Shown: positions 33,561 to 43,973 of the stretch, in pieces
How the letters are laid out: each line of letters begins with the position of its first letter
Numbering within the stretch: position 1 is the first letter of the stretch
NCBI RefSeq assembly: GCF_017948405.1
Contig: NZ_CP072844.1
Span: forward strand, 620,001 to 684,000
Origin: Psychrosphaera aestuarii
Lineage (GTDB): Bacteria; Pseudomonadota; Gammaproteobacteria; Enterobacterales; Alteromonadaceae
Direction of reading: 5' to 3'
DNA length: 64,000 nucleotides
Made by a program: the position numbers and the translations under genes
The notes under the pieces: generated by a model
Seen by the model: only the letters and a program-made list of their open reading frames with translations
The model's database searches: none
What the model was told of the DNA's origin: nothing

Positions 33561-35654
33561 TTAAGCGTTGCCGTATAGCTGTTTCTCTCCTAACCAGCGA
33601 CTAATTAAAATAGGTATGCGCTCTGGTTGTGAAATAAGAAGATCATTTGCAACGACAATAGCGCGCTCACATAGTGTGGCATCTCTGTCTAAATCTGCAA
33701 TTTTAAAATCAGCAAGGCCGGTTTGACGAGTACCTAATATTTCACCTGCTCCGCGAATTTCCAAATCTTTTTCGGAGATAATAAAGCCGTCGTTGGAATC
33801 TCGTAATACCGCTAAGCGTTGTTGTGCCGTTTGTGACAAAGGGGCATGGTAAAGCAACACGCAGTGAGATTGTAAAGCGCCACGGCCTACACGCCCGCGA
33901 AGTTGATGTAGCTGAGCCAGTCCTAAGCGTTCGGGATTTTCAATGATCATTAAGCTCGCGTTTGGCACGTCAACCCCAACTTCAATAACAGTAGTAGCAA
34001 CGAGTAAATTAAGCTCGCCATTTTTGAATGCTTGCATTACGTTTTGCTTTTCATCCGCTTTCATTCGACCATGAACAAGGCCAATCTTAAGCTCAGGTAA
34101 CAGGCTCTGTAGTTCAATCGCCGCATCTTCAGCTGCTTGGCACTGCAATGCTTCACTCTCTTCAACTAATGTACACACCCAATAAGCCTGTTGCCCCGTT
34201 GTAATACAAACATGTTTTACTCGTTCAATGACCTGTTCACGCTTGGTATCTGGGATTACAACAGTTGTAATCGGCGTCCTACCCGGTGGTAACTCGTCAA
34301 TAATTGAGCAATCTAGATCGGCGTAGGCGGTCATTGCAAGCGTACGCGGGATTGGCGTTGCCGTCATGACGAGCTGATGAGGGTATAAAATGGTGTCTTC
34401 AAAATGAATAGCGCCTTTATTTCTAAGCGACAGTCGTTGGTGCACGCCGAATCGGTGTTGTTCATCAATAATGATGAGCGCTAAATTTGCAAATTCGACT
34501 TGGTCTTGAAAAATAGCGTGAGTGCCCACTATCATTTTAGCTTCACCGTTTCCAATAACTTCAAGTGCGTCACGTTTTTCTGCCGCTTTAGATTTACCGG
34601 CTATCCAAGCTACATTAATACCTAATGGCTCAAACCAAGCTCTAAAATTATTTGCATGTTGCTCGGCAAGAATTTCCGTCGGCGCCATTAATGCCACTTG
34701 ATATCCTTGAGCGATAACCGTTAGCGCTGACAAAGCCGCAACAAGTGTTTTACCAGATCCTACATCCCCTTGAACTAGTCGCATCATAGGCAATGGCTGG
34801 TTTAAGTCTTTTGTTATATCGGCAACTACTCTTGATTGCGCAGCTGTAGGAGTAAATGGCAACGAATGAAGAAATTTATCGATATAGTCATTCTTAATTG
34901 GGAACGCGACTGCGGATACTTGTTGGGAGTCTTTCTTGATATTGAGCATACTTGCTTGATATGCGCATAATTCTTCAAACGCTAAACGTTGTTGCGCTGG
35001 ATGTATGCCTAAGTCTAGTAGTGAGGTGTCAGTATCAACTGGAGGCCGATGACATATCTGTAAGGCTTTAACTAGCGAATATTGATTGGGTAATGATTCG
35101 AATGGAATAAGCTCATCGACTCGATATTTTTCAAGTCTAGAAAGCGCTTGCTCGGTAATCGTTCGTAAAGTCGCTTGTTTAACCCCTTCCGTAGTTGGAT
35201 ATATTGGTGTTAACGACTCTTCTACTATAACGTCATTCGGTCCGTTTATTTTTACATAATCTGGGTGAAGTATCTCTGGACCAAATTTGCCGCCTCTAAT
35301 TTCACCAAAGCATTTTATCCAAGTTCCATCTTCTAACGAGTTTTTTTGTGCCGCAGAAAAGTTGAAAAACCTCAGAGTCATACCACCGGTAGCATCACCG
35401 ATTTTTACAACCAGCATTCTCTTTCGACCAAACTGAATATTACAAGATGTGACTTGCCCAACAACGGCAACATGAGTACCGACCACGGTATGCGCAATAG
35501 GATAGACACGACTCCGGTCTTCATAACGCAACGGCAAATGAAACAAGGCATCCTCAATACAGAAGATACCTAGTTTTTTTAATTTTTCTGCGACTTTGGG
35601 GCCAACGCCTTTAAGCGTTGTAATTGGCACTGAAGAAAGAGAGGTTAGCGCCAT
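33561..35654 (-). CDS. recG: ATP-dependent DNA helicase RecG
   Basis: A 697-residue branch-migration helicase that remodels stalled forks and Holliday junctions. Seen: the N-terminal wedge domain (TTLKGVGPKVAEKLKKLGI), Walker A LVQGDVGSGKTLVA, motif II IIDEQHRFGV, VMTATPIPRTLAMTAYADLD, and the C-terminal LRGRVGRGALQSHCVLLY and ISEKDLEIRGAGEILGTRQT. It is last in the gmk-rpoZ-spoT-ridA-trmH-recG series and starts 9 bp after trmH. Confidence 0.98.
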   Translation of the reverse strand: MALTSLSSVPITTLKGVGPKVAEKLKKLGIFCIEDALFHLPLRYEDRSRVYPIAHTVVGTHVAVVGQVTSCNIQFGRKRMLVVKIGDATGGMTLRFFNFSAAQKNSLEDGTWIKCFGEIRGGKFGPEILHPDYVKINGPNDVIVEESLTPIYPTTEGVKQATLRTITEQALSRLEKYRVDELIPFESLPNQYSLVKALQICHRPPVDTDTSLLDLGIHPAQQRLAFEELCAYQASMLNIKKDSQQVSAVAFPIKNDYIDKFLHSLPFTPTAAQSRVVADITKDLNQPLPMMRLVQGDVGSGKTLVAALSALTVIAQGYQVALMAPTEILAEQHANNFRAWFEPLGINVAWIAGKSKAAEKRDALEVIGNGEAKMIVGTHAIFQDQVEFANLALIIIDEQHRFGVHQRLSLRNKGAIHFEDTILYPHQLVMTATPIPRTLAMTAYADLDCSIIDELPPGRTPITTVVIPDTKREQVIERVKHVCITTGQQAYWVCTLVEESEALQCQAAEDAAIELQSLLPELKIGLVHGRMKADEKQNVMQAFKNGELNLLVATTVIEVGVDVPNASLMIIENPERLGLAQLHQLRGRVGRGALQSHCVLLYHAPLSQTAQQRLAVLRDSNDGFIISEKDLEIRGAGEILGTRQTGLADFKIADLDRDATLCERAIVVANDLLISQPERIPILISRWLGEKQLYGNA

Positions 35655-35663
35655 ATTAATCCA

Positions 35664-36446
35664 TTAATTACATTTATCAGTTACAGAGCCCGGCTCAAAC
35701 TCAAATGTTTGATCGGTATGAGTAAAGTCTACACGGCGAGATTTTTTATCGGCTGGTAAAAGATTATATTTATCTTTTAATTCAGTATACCAAGACTTAG
35801 GCGCATCAATTTGACCTTCCTCATCTAAAGGAGGATATGGCGTGTCGGTTCTTACACAAAGTTCAGCATAAATAGGATGGCCACCCTCAAATAGCATTTG
35901 ATGGCGGATAGCATCGCTAATTACAGGTTTATCATACATACCCGCAACTAAGCGTTGGCGTTGCGCTTCATACATGATTAGCGCCCCTGCAACACTGACA
36001 TTTAGCGACTCAACCATACCAAACATTGGCACAACGACATGATGGTCGGCTAGCTCTAGCGCTTCATCGGAAATGCCATCACGTTCTTGGCCTAAAATTA
36101 ATGCCGTTGGTTTTGTGTAGTCAATCTCTCTAAAGTCTTTCGCACGTTCAGATAAGTTAGTCGCTAATACTTGCATGCCTTGTGCTTTAAACTGTTTTAT
36201 AGCCGTTGCGGTGTCAGGTTGCTCGGTTACCTTTACCCACTTTTGACTACCTGACGCTCGTCCACCGGATAACCAGCGACTTTCAGTTGTATATATCGCG
36301 TGTATGTTATGAATGCCTATTGCATCGGCGGTACGAATGATTGCGGACAAGTTATGCGTTTTATGCACTTGCTCCATACACACGGTCAGGTCTGGCTGGC
36401 GCTTATCAAGGATCTCACTAATACGTTTAAAACGTTCCGGTGTCAT
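35664..36446 (-). CDS. trmH: tRNA (guanosine-18-2'-O)-methyltransferase TrmH
   Basis: A 260-residue SPOUT methyltransferase that methylates G18 in the tRNA D-loop. Conserved blocks: VCMEQVHKTHNLSAIIRTAD (catalytic Arg), the SAM-binding ALILGQERDGISDEALELAD, and the knot segment FGMVESLNVSVAGALIMYEA. It is about 30 residues longer than E. coli TrmH because of a charged C-terminal tail. The gene lies between ridA and recG. Confidence 0.93.
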   Translation of the reverse strand: MTPERFKRISEILDKRQPDLTVCMEQVHKTHNLSAIIRTADAIGIHNIHAIYTTESRWLSGGRASGSQKWVKVTEQPDTATAIKQFKAQGMQVLATNLSERAKDFREIDYTKPTALILGQERDGISDEALELADHHVVVPMFGMVESLNVSVAGALIMYEAQRQRLVAGMYDKPVISDAIRHQMLFEGGHPIYAELCVRTDTPYPPLDEEGQIDAPKSWYTELKDKYNLLPADKKSRRVDFTHTDQTFEFEPGSVTDKCN

Positions 36447-36493
36447 ATTTAAAAACCTAGTTTTACTAAATGATTATATGAATAAAGTGCGAT

Positions 36494-36883
36494 CTAAACG
36501 TCAGAAAGCTCTAACACACCATCAATTTCAATTTGTACACCCTTTGGCAAAGCTGCTACTTGAACCGCGGCGCGAGCAGGATAGGGTTCCACAACATACT
36601 TAGCCATTATTTCATTAACTTTTGCAAACTGGCCTAGATCCGTAAGAAATATATTTAGTTTAACGGCATTTTCTAGAGAGCCACCGGCCGCTTCACAAAC
36701 GGCTTTCAGATTTTTAAATACTTGTTCGGCTTGTGCTTCAAAGTCTTCAGAAATAATTTCCATTGTTTCTGGAATCAGCGGTATTTGACCGGACAAATAA
36801 ACGGTAGTACCTACTTTAATAGCTTGATTATAAGTACCAATAGCGGCGGGTGCCGCATCTGTGTTAATAACAATACGAGTCAT
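36494..36883 (-). CDS. ridA: RidA family enamine/imine deaminase
   Basis: A 129-residue protein. RidA hydrolyses reactive 2-aminoacrylate and related enamines made by PLP enzymes. Seen: [38 protein letters not shown] and the active-site arginine block [20 protein letters not shown]. It lies 21 bp after spoT in the same direction, a placement common in gammaproteobacteria. Confidence 0.95.
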   Translation of the reverse strand: MTRIVINTDAAPAAIGTYNQAIKVGTTVYLSGQIPLIPETMEIISEDFEAQAEQVFKNLKAVCEAAGGSLENAVKLNIFLTDLGQFAKVNEIMAKYVVEPYPARAAVQVAALPKGVQIEIDGVLELSDV

Positions 36884-36904
36884 GTTGAATTCCTGTTGAA
36901 TAAA

Positions 36905-39007
36905 CTATTTGCGGCTAATGCGTTGCACGTCCGGCATAGTTCTTAATTTTTTGATGACGCGAGCCAAGTGAATACGATCTTTGACGGTAACATCAGCGGT
37001 GATTACATATATATTTGATTCTTTTTCTTCGGTAAATATATGTTCTACGTTTGAATTACTCTTTGAGATTAGATGCGTTACTTTAGCAAGCGCGCCTTGA
37101 TGGTTGATAAGTTCAATTTTTAGTGTGGTGACATAATCTCTATCAGACGTGTCATCCCATTTTACTTTGAAAAACTTAGCGGCTTCTTTTTCCCAATTCC
37201 GGCAGTTAGGGCAGTCTTCTCTGTGAATAGTTAAGCCTTTTCCTTGCGATACGTGAGCAACAATTTCATCGCCAGGAATAGGGTGGCAACATTTACTGTA
37301 AGTGACCAACATGCCTTTTGCGCCGACAATAGGCGTTTTATCGATTCTTTCTTTGTTGGTTTGCTCGGAGTCTGAATTTAGTAAGCGATTACTAATAGTA
37401 AGGCCCATTAAATTACCTAAGCCGATTTCTCGATAAAGATCTTCTATGGTACTTAAATTAAAGTCAGTTAATAACTTAATGATATCTTCAGGTGATATTT
37501 GTTCAATCTCAACTTCACCAAGCGCCGATTTTAACAAACGTCGACCTAAGTTAATGGCTTCATTCGATCTTTGATGTTTAAGGTAATTACGAATGCCTAA
37601 ACGTGCTTTGGCGGTTACTACAAAGTTAAGCCAATTTGCGTTTGGTTTAACATTTGGTGAAGTAATAATTTCTACTGTTTGTCCAGTGTCTAAAGCGCGA
37701 CTAAGAGGATGAGGCTTACGATCGACTTTCGCGCCAACGCAAGTGTTACCAACGTCTGTATGAACAGAATAAGCAAAGTCTACCGGTGTAGCGCCCATTG
37801 GCAATTCATGAATTTTACCGTCTGGTGTAAATACATAAATTTCCTCAGGGAACATCTCTGTTTTCACGTTTTCAATAAATTCAAACGATGAACCAGCGCT
37901 TTGTTGTAGCTCTAATAAAGTTTGCATCCATTGGCGAGCTCGTTGCTGTGCTGTGTTTCCAGCTGTATCGCCAGCGCCTTTATACGCCCAATGTGCCGCA
38001 ATTCCTTTGTCAGCCAGCTGATCCATTTCTTTAGTACGAATCTGAATCTCAATAGGGATACCATGCGGGCCAATCAATGACGTATGTAAAGATTGATAAC
38101 CATTTGATTTCGGAATTGCAATGTAGTCTTTAAAACGAGTTTCAATTGGCTTATATAAGCCATGCATTGCACCAAAGACTCGATAGCAGGTGTCAATATC
38201 ATCAACCATGATTCGAAATGCATAGATATCCATTACTTCGTTAAACATTAATTCTTTGTTTAACATCTTTCGATAGATACTAAATAAATGTTTTTCTCGA
38301 CCTCTAACTTCGCCGGGGATCCCAACCTCGTCTAATCGAGTTTCTATTTCTGACTGGATATTATGGATAATCTCTTTACGGTTACCGCGAGCCTGCTTTA
38401 CGGCATTTTCTAACGCACGGGAGCGCATTGGGTATAGCGCCTGAAAGCCGAGGTTTTCGAGCTCGTTTTTAAATTCGTGAATACCAAGGCGATTGGCAAT
38501 TGGAGCATATATCTCTAGTGTTTCTTTAGCGATACGACGCTTTTTATCGGGCCTTAGGGCACCAAGCGTTCGCATATTATGGGTACGGTCAGCAAGCTTT
38601 ATCAGAATGACACGAATATCTTGCGTCATCGCCATAACCATTTTACGGAAGTTCTCTGCTTGGAACTCTTTTTTATCTTTGAAATGAAGTTTGTCTAATT
38701 TAGACACACCCTCTACTAAATCCGCAATAGTATCGCCAAATTCGTCAGCTAGGTCTTGTTTGGAAACTGGCGTATCTTCAATAACGTCGTGCATTAGGGC
38801 TGCCGACAGGGTTTCGTGATCTAACTTCATATTGGCAAGCAGCACAGTAACTGCCACCGGATGAGTGATATAAGGATCACCACTTGAGCGCATTTGGCCT
38901 TCGTGAGCATCACGCGCGACGACATAAGCTCTTTGCACAATGGCAACTAACTCTGGTGGCAAATAGGCCGAAATTTGTTGTTTTAAACCTTCAAATAGAT
39001 ACACCAA
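36905..39007 (-). CDS. spoT: Bifunctional (p)ppGpp synthetase/hydrolase SpoT
   Basis: A 700-residue stringent-response enzyme. The HD hydrolase domain (about 25-170) has SGDPYITHPVAV, LMHDVIEDTPV and KLADRTHNMRTL. The synthetase domain (about 240-350) has DIYAFRIMVDDIDTCYRV and PKSNGYQSLHTSLIG. TGS (EIYVFTPDGKIHELPMGATP), a helical region and a C-terminal ACT domain follow. Intact HD residues mark it as SpoT, not RelA. Between rpoZ and ridA. Confidence 0.97.
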   Translation of the reverse strand: MVYLFEGLKQQISAYLPPELVAIVQRAYVVARDAHEGQMRSSGDPYITHPVAVTVLLANMKLDHETLSAALMHDVIEDTPVSKQDLADEFGDTIADLVEGVSKLDKLHFKDKKEFQAENFRKMVMAMTQDIRVILIKLADRTHNMRTLGALRPDKKRRIAKETLEIYAPIANRLGIHEFKNELENLGFQALYPMRSRALENAVKQARGNRKEIIHNIQSEIETRLDEVGIPGEVRGREKHLFSIYRKMLNKELMFNEVMDIYAFRIMVDDIDTCYRVFGAMHGLYKPIETRFKDYIAIPKSNGYQSLHTSLIGPHGIPIEIQIRTKEMDQLADKGIAAHWAYKGAGDTAGNTAQQRARQWMQTLLELQQSAGSSFEFIENVKTEMFPEEIYVFTPDGKIHELPMGATPVDFAYSVHTDVGNTCVGAKVDRKPHPLSRALDTGQTVEIITSPNVKPNANWLNFVVTAKARLGIRNYLKHQRSNEAINLGRRLLKSALGEVEIEQISPEDIIKLLTDFNLSTIEDLYREIGLGNLMGLTISNRLLNSDSEQTNKERIDKTPIVGAKGMLVTYSKCCHPIPGDEIVAHVSQGKGLTIHREDCPNCRNWEKEAAKFFKVKWDDTSDRDYVTTLKIELINHQGALAKVTHLISKSNSNVEHIFTEEKESNIYVITADVTVKDRIHLARVIKKLRTMPDVQRISRK

Positions 39008-39124
39008 ACGACTCAGTAGAAAAAACGATTAGATATGAGATGAGTATAAACTAAAGGAAAATAGGAAGGAAAGCCAACACGTTAAAAAAACATGCTGGCT
39101 ATATAGAAATTGTACGTTGGTACG

Positions 39125-39397
39125 TTATTCGTTGCCAACGATTGCAGCTACTGCTGCCATTTCTTCCGCTTCACGAACTGTCTCAGCTTCGTTATCTTGA
39201 CGATCCATGATCTCGTTGGTGATTAAACCAGCTTCAATTTCGCGAAGCGCAGTTACAGTTGGCTTATCATTACCAGCGTCAACAAGAGGCTCTTTACCTT
39301 GAGTTGCTAATTGACGTGCACGACGAGCAGCAACCAAAATTAAATCGAAACGATTTCCTACTTTTTCAACAGCGTCTTCAACAGTTACGCGAGCCAT
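39125..39397 (-). CDS. rpoZ: RNA polymerase omega subunit
   Basis: A 90-residue protein starting [20 protein letters not shown] and [16 protein letters not shown], the conserved omega core that helps fold and place beta-prime. Length and the position between gmk and spoT are typical. Confidence 0.97.
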   Translation of the reverse strand: MARVTVEDAVEKVGNRFDLILVAARRARQLATQGKEPLVDAGNDKPTVTALREIEAGLITNEIMDRQDNEAETVREAEEMAAVAAIVGNE

Positions 39398-39451
39398 TCA
39401 GTATCTCCAATGAGGCAAAAAAATATTAAGGGGCGTAATATTACACCAAGG

Positions 39452-40069
39452 TTAGCTTTTAGCCAATAGCTGAGTAAGCAGTTGACTGTTTTTACTTTGC
39501 TGATTTTTTGTTTTTAACCGGTGCGCTAATACAATTTGTTCAAAGTTATTAAGCGTTTCTTCAAAATTATCGTTAATTAACAAAAAGTCATATTCATTAT
39601 AGTGCGACATTTCGCTTTGTGCTTGTGCCATTCTTTTTTCAATCACTTCGGCGCTATCTTGACCGCGTTTATTTAAACGGCTTTCTAACTCTTCGCGTGA
39701 TGGCGGTAATATAAATAAAGTAATAATTTCAGGCACTATTTTGCGCATTTGTTGGGCGCCTTGCCAATCAATGTCCAAAAACACATCTATGCCTTGGTCT
39801 AGTTGATCCTGTATGGCTTGTTTAGAGGTACCGTAATAGTTGCCAAATACTTCTGCCCATTCATAAAAACCATTATCTGCAATCAGGCTTTTAAAAGCGT
39901 TAACATCGGTAAAGTGATAGTGAACGGCGTCTTCTTCGCCAGGTCTTGGCGCGCGGGTCGTGTGCGACACAGAAACTTTCATATCATTATGTCTTTGCAA
40001 AAGTGCAGAGATTAAACTGGATTTACCCGCACCACTCGGTGAGGAAACAACAAATAAATTACCTTGCAT
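39452..40069 (-). CDS. gmk: Guanylate kinase
   Basis: The start at 40069 gives 205 residues, matching the family; an upstream ATG at 40129 would add 20 residues not found in relatives. Phosphorylates GMP to GDP with ATP. Seen: P-loop [14 protein letters not shown], the GMP-binding [41 protein letters not shown] and [15 protein letters not shown]. It heads the rpoZ-spoT group. Confidence 0.96.
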   Translation of the reverse strand: MQGNLFVVSSPSGAGKSSLISALLQRHNDMKVSVSHTTRAPRPGEEDAVHYHFTDVNAFKSLIADNGFYEWAEVFGNYYGTSKQAIQDQLDQGIDVFLDIDWQGAQQMRKIVPEIITLFILPPSREELESRLNKRGQDSAEVIEKRMAQAQSEMSHYNEYDFLLINDNFEETLNNFEQIVLAHRLKTKNQQSKNSQLLTQLLAKS

Positions 40070-40218
40070 AGTTATAAATACTTTAACGTTAATGAAGTGA
40101 GGTTTATAAATTATTGGGTAGTTTAACACATCACCAATAATAGACGCCCAATAAATATCGCCATGACGAATACTTTTTTGTCTACACTTAATATAAAAAT
40201 AAAGTTAAGAGGTAGCTA

Positions 40219-40761
40219 ATGCTGGGAGTTATTTTTACTAATTTAATCGAGATGATGGAGCAAGAGGTTGGCTTAGAACTAACAGGCAAAGTCCTAGACG
40301 ACGCTGACTTAGCCTCAAATGGTAGCTATACCAGTGTTGGGTTTTACCCGCCAGAGGAAATTCTTTCTATCGTAGCAACATTGTCGAAGCACACCGGCAT
40401 ACCCGGGCCTGAATTAGTTGAACGTTTTGGCTATTTTTTATTTCAACGACTCGCCGAATATCATCCTCCTGCAGTTCAAAACAAAACATCAATAATAGAA
40501 GTTTTATCTATTTTGGACTCAAATGTTCATGTCGAAGTTCAAAAACTCTATCCAGACGCTCAGCTGCCAACCTTTGAAACCATTGAAGAGTCGAAAAGGC
40601 ATATCGAACTTTTATACACGTCACCAAATAACATGGAGGCATTAGCAAAAGGATTGATATTGGGAGGGGCTAATTATTTTAATGAAAATGTGAATGTAAC
40701 CATTACGCCTAAGTCAGCAACATCTTCTTACATCAAGGTTGAAAGTTTTAGCCAAGATTAG
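40219..40761 (+). CDS. H-NOX-like (HNOB) haem-domain protein, propionate arginine missing
   Basis: A 180-residue single-domain protein of H-NOX length. It aligns by eye with gammaproteobacterial H-NOX: MLGVIFTNLIEMMEQEVGLE at the start and the proximal haem histidine in LDSNVHVEVQKLYPDAQLPT. The Tyr-x-Ser-x-Arg motif that holds the haem propionates reads YTSPNN here, with Asn in place of Arg. H-NOX proteins sense nitric oxide and usually control a neighbouring kinase or GGDEF protein; none is adjacent. Haem binding may be altered or lost. Confidence 0.78.
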   Translation: MLGVIFTNLIEMMEQEVGLELTGKVLDDADLASNGSYTSVGFYPPEEILSIVATLSKHTGIPGPELVERFGYFLFQRLAEYHPPAVQNKTSIIEVLSILDSNVHVEVQKLYPDAQLPTFETIEESKRHIELLYTSPNNMEALAKGLILGGANYFNENVNVTITPKSATSSYIKVESFSQD

Positions 40762-40912
40762 AATATCTAATGAAAAATATAACCGCCTTAAAAACCTTTG
40801 TTAGAAAGTTTACCTTACTGGCGCGAATGGCTACTATGCAAATTAAGCAATTCAGGTCTCAATATAATCAATATCTTGAATTCGCTTTCAAAAAATAATA
40901 ATAGGGGTAAAC

Positions 40913-41860
40913 ATGAATTTAAAATATGCAAAGTTGTTCGCATCTGTGACATTAGGTCTCGCTGCTGTAACAACATCACAATTACACGCTGCGAGTGCGA
41001 ACGAAGTGGCTTTTTCTCATGCAAATGAAAATGCATCATTTCTTAGGTGTGGTACTAAACACCCTTCGTTAAAAGAAGCGGAATTAAAAGAAAAGCATTT
41101 TAAAAACTTACGTTCAAACGCCGCTGGTAAAGGTAAACCTGGTAGCGGTGGTGGTGATGGCGGTTCTGCCGATCAACCTAGAGCGGCCGGTTCAGTGGTT
41201 ATAGATGTTTACTTCCATGTGATTACGGATTCTAATGGTAACGGTGCTTTGTCTGCAGGTGATATTGCTTCGCAAATGAATGTATTAAATAATGCATATG
41301 CCAACACGCCATTTACTTTTAACTTAGTAAGTTCTCAAACAGTATCAAATGATGCTTGGTTCACAGCTGGTTATGGTACTCAAGCAGAGACTTCTATGAA
41401 GTCGACACTTCGTCAAGGTGACGCAGGTGATCTTAACTTTTACACCAACAACATGGGCGATGGCTTGTTAGGTTGGGCAACGTTCCCGTCTGACTACGCG
41501 TCTCGACCAATGAACGATGGTGTTGTTGTGTTATTTGAAACTTTACCAGGTGGAAACGCAGCACCTTACAACCAAGGTGACACAGGTACTCATGAAGTAG
41601 GTCATTGGTTAGGCCTTTATCACACGTTCCAAGGTGGCTGTAGCGGCAGTGGCGATTACGTAAGCGATACGCCAGCAGAAAAAAGTCCGGCTTATGGTTG
41701 CCCAACAGGTCGTGATAGTTGTACAAAAGGGAAAAACGCGGCTGGAGCGGATCCAATAAATAACTTTATGGATTATACCGACGACGCATGTATGTATGAG
41801 TTTTCGTTTGGACAGGCATTACGTGCTGACCAACAGTCAATCACATACCGTGGTTTATAA
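40913..41860 (+). CDS. Secreted zinc metalloprotease, M43 (pappalysin-like) family
   Basis: A 315-residue exported protease. A signal peptide ends near QLHAAS. A propeptide-like region with a Gly/Ser-rich spacer (residues 65-90) precedes the catalytic domain. The zinc motif HEVGHWLGLYHTF gives HExxHxxGxxH, and the Met-turn NNFMDYTDDACMYEF follows. Cysteines in GGCSGSGDYVSDTP, YGCP and DSCTKG suit the disulfides of this family. It likely digests proteins outside the cell. Terminator right after. Confidence 0.93.
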   Translation: MNLKYAKLFASVTLGLAAVTTSQLHAASANEVAFSHANENASFLRCGTKHPSLKEAELKEKHFKNLRSNAAGKGKPGSGGGDGGSADQPRAAGSVVIDVYFHVITDSNGNGALSAGDIASQMNVLNNAYANTPFTFNLVSSQTVSNDAWFTAGYGTQAETSMKSTLRQGDAGDLNFYTNNMGDGLLGWATFPSDYASRPMNDGVVVLFETLPGGNAAPYNQGDTGTHEVGHWLGLYHTFQGGCSGSGDYVSDTPAEKSPAYGCPTGRDSCTKGKNAAGADPINNFMDYTDDACMYEFSFGQALRADQQSITYRGL

Positions 41861-41884
41861 TCGTTAGTATTTGTTAACGCGTTT

Positions 41885-41908
41885 AAAAGGCACTTAGGTG
41901 CCTTTTTT
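41885..41908 (+). terminator. Terminator after the M43 protease
   Basis: AAAGGCAC / GTGCCTTT with a TTAG loop and a T run. Confidence 0.88.
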
Positions 41909-41981
41909 AGTTTATAAATCGCTAAAATGTAAGAATATGAGCTTTGAGACGTTATTGCTTAACAATATGGTGGTATTTGAT

Positions 41982-42395
41982 ATGTATTTAACAAAATTAG
42001 TCATCCCTTTAGCTTTAATCATTTTGAGCACTTTTGCTATTGAGGATGCACATGCTGCTGATAAGAGGTTAAGAGTACCAGATTTTGTAACGTGTGATAG
42101 AAATCAGCTTACGTCGTGGCAAGGGGTTGCTAGCAAATATCAGCGAGATAACGGACATTTAGCAATAACTATTAACACTAGCTATGGTACGGAAGAATCA
42201 TTAAAACTGGAGTTTGACTCGAAGGATGCACTTGCAACAAACTTTCGTCTAAATGGATTACCATTCAATGAAAATAACTGGGCGGAAATTGAAAACGAAA
42301 GTGGCGTATTAAAAGATTCAATAAAAGTGATTGTGTGGGTGTGTGAAACGCCTTTAGTAAAACCAATTATCGATTGGAAATTACCTAAACGTTAA
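41982..42395 (+). CDS. Exported hypothetical protein
   Basis: The ATG at 41982 (137 residues) starts a signal peptide MYLTKLVIPLALIILSTFAI cut near DAHA-ADK; the longer reading from 41898 adds 28 residues without a signal. I recognise no family. The mature part has two cysteines (VTCDRNQL and VWVCETPL) and mixed beta content, and ends basic (WKLPKR). Probably periplasmic. It follows the protease gene and its terminator, so it has its own promoter or depends on read-through. Confidence 0.65.
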   Translation: MYLTKLVIPLALIILSTFAIEDAHAADKRLRVPDFVTCDRNQLTSWQGVASKYQRDNGHLAITINTSYGTEESLKLEFDSKDALATNFRLNGLPFNENNWAEIENESGVLKDSIKVIVWVCETPLVKPIIDWKLPKR

Positions 42396-42462
42396 GCGCA
42401 GCTTATAAAAAGACGACACACTTTGAGTGGCCGCCTTTAAATCTAATTAATTCAAAATTTAA

Positions 42463-43755
42463 CTACTTAATAAACTTGTAAACTTTGCCATCTTTCATAA
42501 CAAAGTTAATGTTCTTCATTAAACTTATATCTACTAGCGGATTTCCTTTTACCGCAACAATGTCAGCCAGTTTACCCTTTTCGAGGGTACCAAGTTCGTC
42601 TGATATTTTTAGAAGCTTAGCTCCATGGAAAGTAGCACTTCGAATCGCATCGATAGGTTTCATGCCAGCACGAACCATTAATTCAAATTCTAATGCGTTG
42701 TCGCCATGAGCAGAAACACCTGAATCTGTTCCAAACGCAATGTTTACGCCCGAAAAGTATGCTTTCGCAAATGTCTTTTCAATTAATGGACCGATAGATG
42801 CCGCCTTAGGACGAACTAATTCTGGAAAAAAACCATCTATTTTGGCTTTTTCAGCAACCCAATTACCCGCCATAACCGTTGGCACATAATAGGTGTCATA
42901 TTTTTTCATTAACTTAAAAATTTCTTCATCCATGAAAGTGCCGTGTTCAATTGAGTCTACGCCAGCTTCAATTGCTCGCTTCATGCCTTCTTTACCATGA
43001 GCATGCACCGCTACTGTCATATCATAATCCTTAGCGGTATCAACAATGGCTTTTAATTCATCGGTCATAAACTGTGGGTTTTGGCCGCTTTTAGCAACAC
43101 TTAATACACCACCAGTTGCTGTTATTTTAATTAAGTCTGCACCATCTTTATAACGCTGACGAACCGCTTTTCGCGCTTCTGCAACGCCATTGATCACACC
43201 CTCTTTAGGACCTGGGTCGCCAGTTATCGCCATTGCACGACCATTGGTTGGGTCGGCATGACCACCAGTGGTCGCTATGGATTTTGCAGCAGTGTATATC
43301 CTTGGACCATCGATCATGCCATTATTGATAGCCTTTTTTAATGCCACTGATACGTTGTAACTGTCGCCTAAATTACGAACGGTAGTAAATCCGGCATCTA
43401 ACGTTTTTTTTGCGTAAACAACACCTTTTAACGCATAGTCCGCCTCATTTAATTTAAAGCCGTCTAAGTAACTCGCCAGTCCATTATGCTGAGAGCTAAT
43501 GTGCGTATGCATGTCCATCAATCCTGGCATAACGGTGTAGTCTTTTAAATTAATCACCGTGTCTTTGCTTGTCGGTGTTTTAAAACCTGATTCAATAGCT
43601 TTGATTTTGTTACCGTCAATAACAATGGTCATGTTGTTTTTAACGTCATTATTGTTAGCTTTAATAACACGCCCAGCATGAATAAGTGTGTCCGCGAAAA
43701 CGGTTTGGCTTAATAAAGCTAGCCCCACTATTGATAAGTTAGAAATACGTTTCAT
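42463..43755 (-). CDS. Exported metal-dependent amidohydrolase
   Basis: A 430-residue enzyme of the imidazolonepropionase/prolidase-like amidohydrolase group, with a signal peptide ending near TVFADT. Metal ligands: MDMHTHISS (first His pair), [18 protein letters not shown] (His), [11 protein letters not shown] (His) and AFGTDSG (Asp). Members hydrolyse N-acyl or dipeptide substrates in the periplasm; the exact one is open. It is divergent from a TonB-dependent receptor gene, suggesting linked uptake and hydrolysis, together with the AbgT transporter beyond it. Confidence 0.9.
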   Translation of the reverse strand: MKRISNLSIVGLALLSQTVFADTLIHAGRVIKANNNDVKNNMTIVIDGNKIKAIESGFKTPTSKDTVINLKDYTVMPGLMDMHTHISSQHNGLASYLDGFKLNEADYALKGVVYAKKTLDAGFTTVRNLGDSYNVSVALKKAINNGMIDGPRIYTAAKSIATTGGHADPTNGRAMAITGDPGPKEGVINGVAEARKAVRQRYKDGADLIKITATGGVLSVAKSGQNPQFMTDELKAIVDTAKDYDMTVAVHAHGKEGMKRAIEAGVDSIEHGTFMDEEIFKLMKKYDTYYVPTVMAGNWVAEKAKIDGFFPELVRPKAASIGPLIEKTFAKAYFSGVNIAFGTDSGVSAHGDNALEFELMVRAGMKPIDAIRSATFHGAKLLKISDELGTLEKGKLADIVAVKGNPLVDISLMKNINFVMKDGKVYKFIK

Positions 43756-43973
43756 GTAGTTTTCCCTAATGAGCTACCTGTAAAGCGATAGCGTGAAATT
43801 GTGAACTTAATCTAGCAGACAAGTGAGGTTAAAAAAAGAGCAATTAAATTTATAATAAATGCATTAATTATTAGTTGGTTACCTTTGTTATCCAAGTTTG
43901 TACCTATAACTTACATTGTAAAACTAGCATCGTTTCCTAGTATTAAAGTAACCTCAATAACCAGTGATGATTT

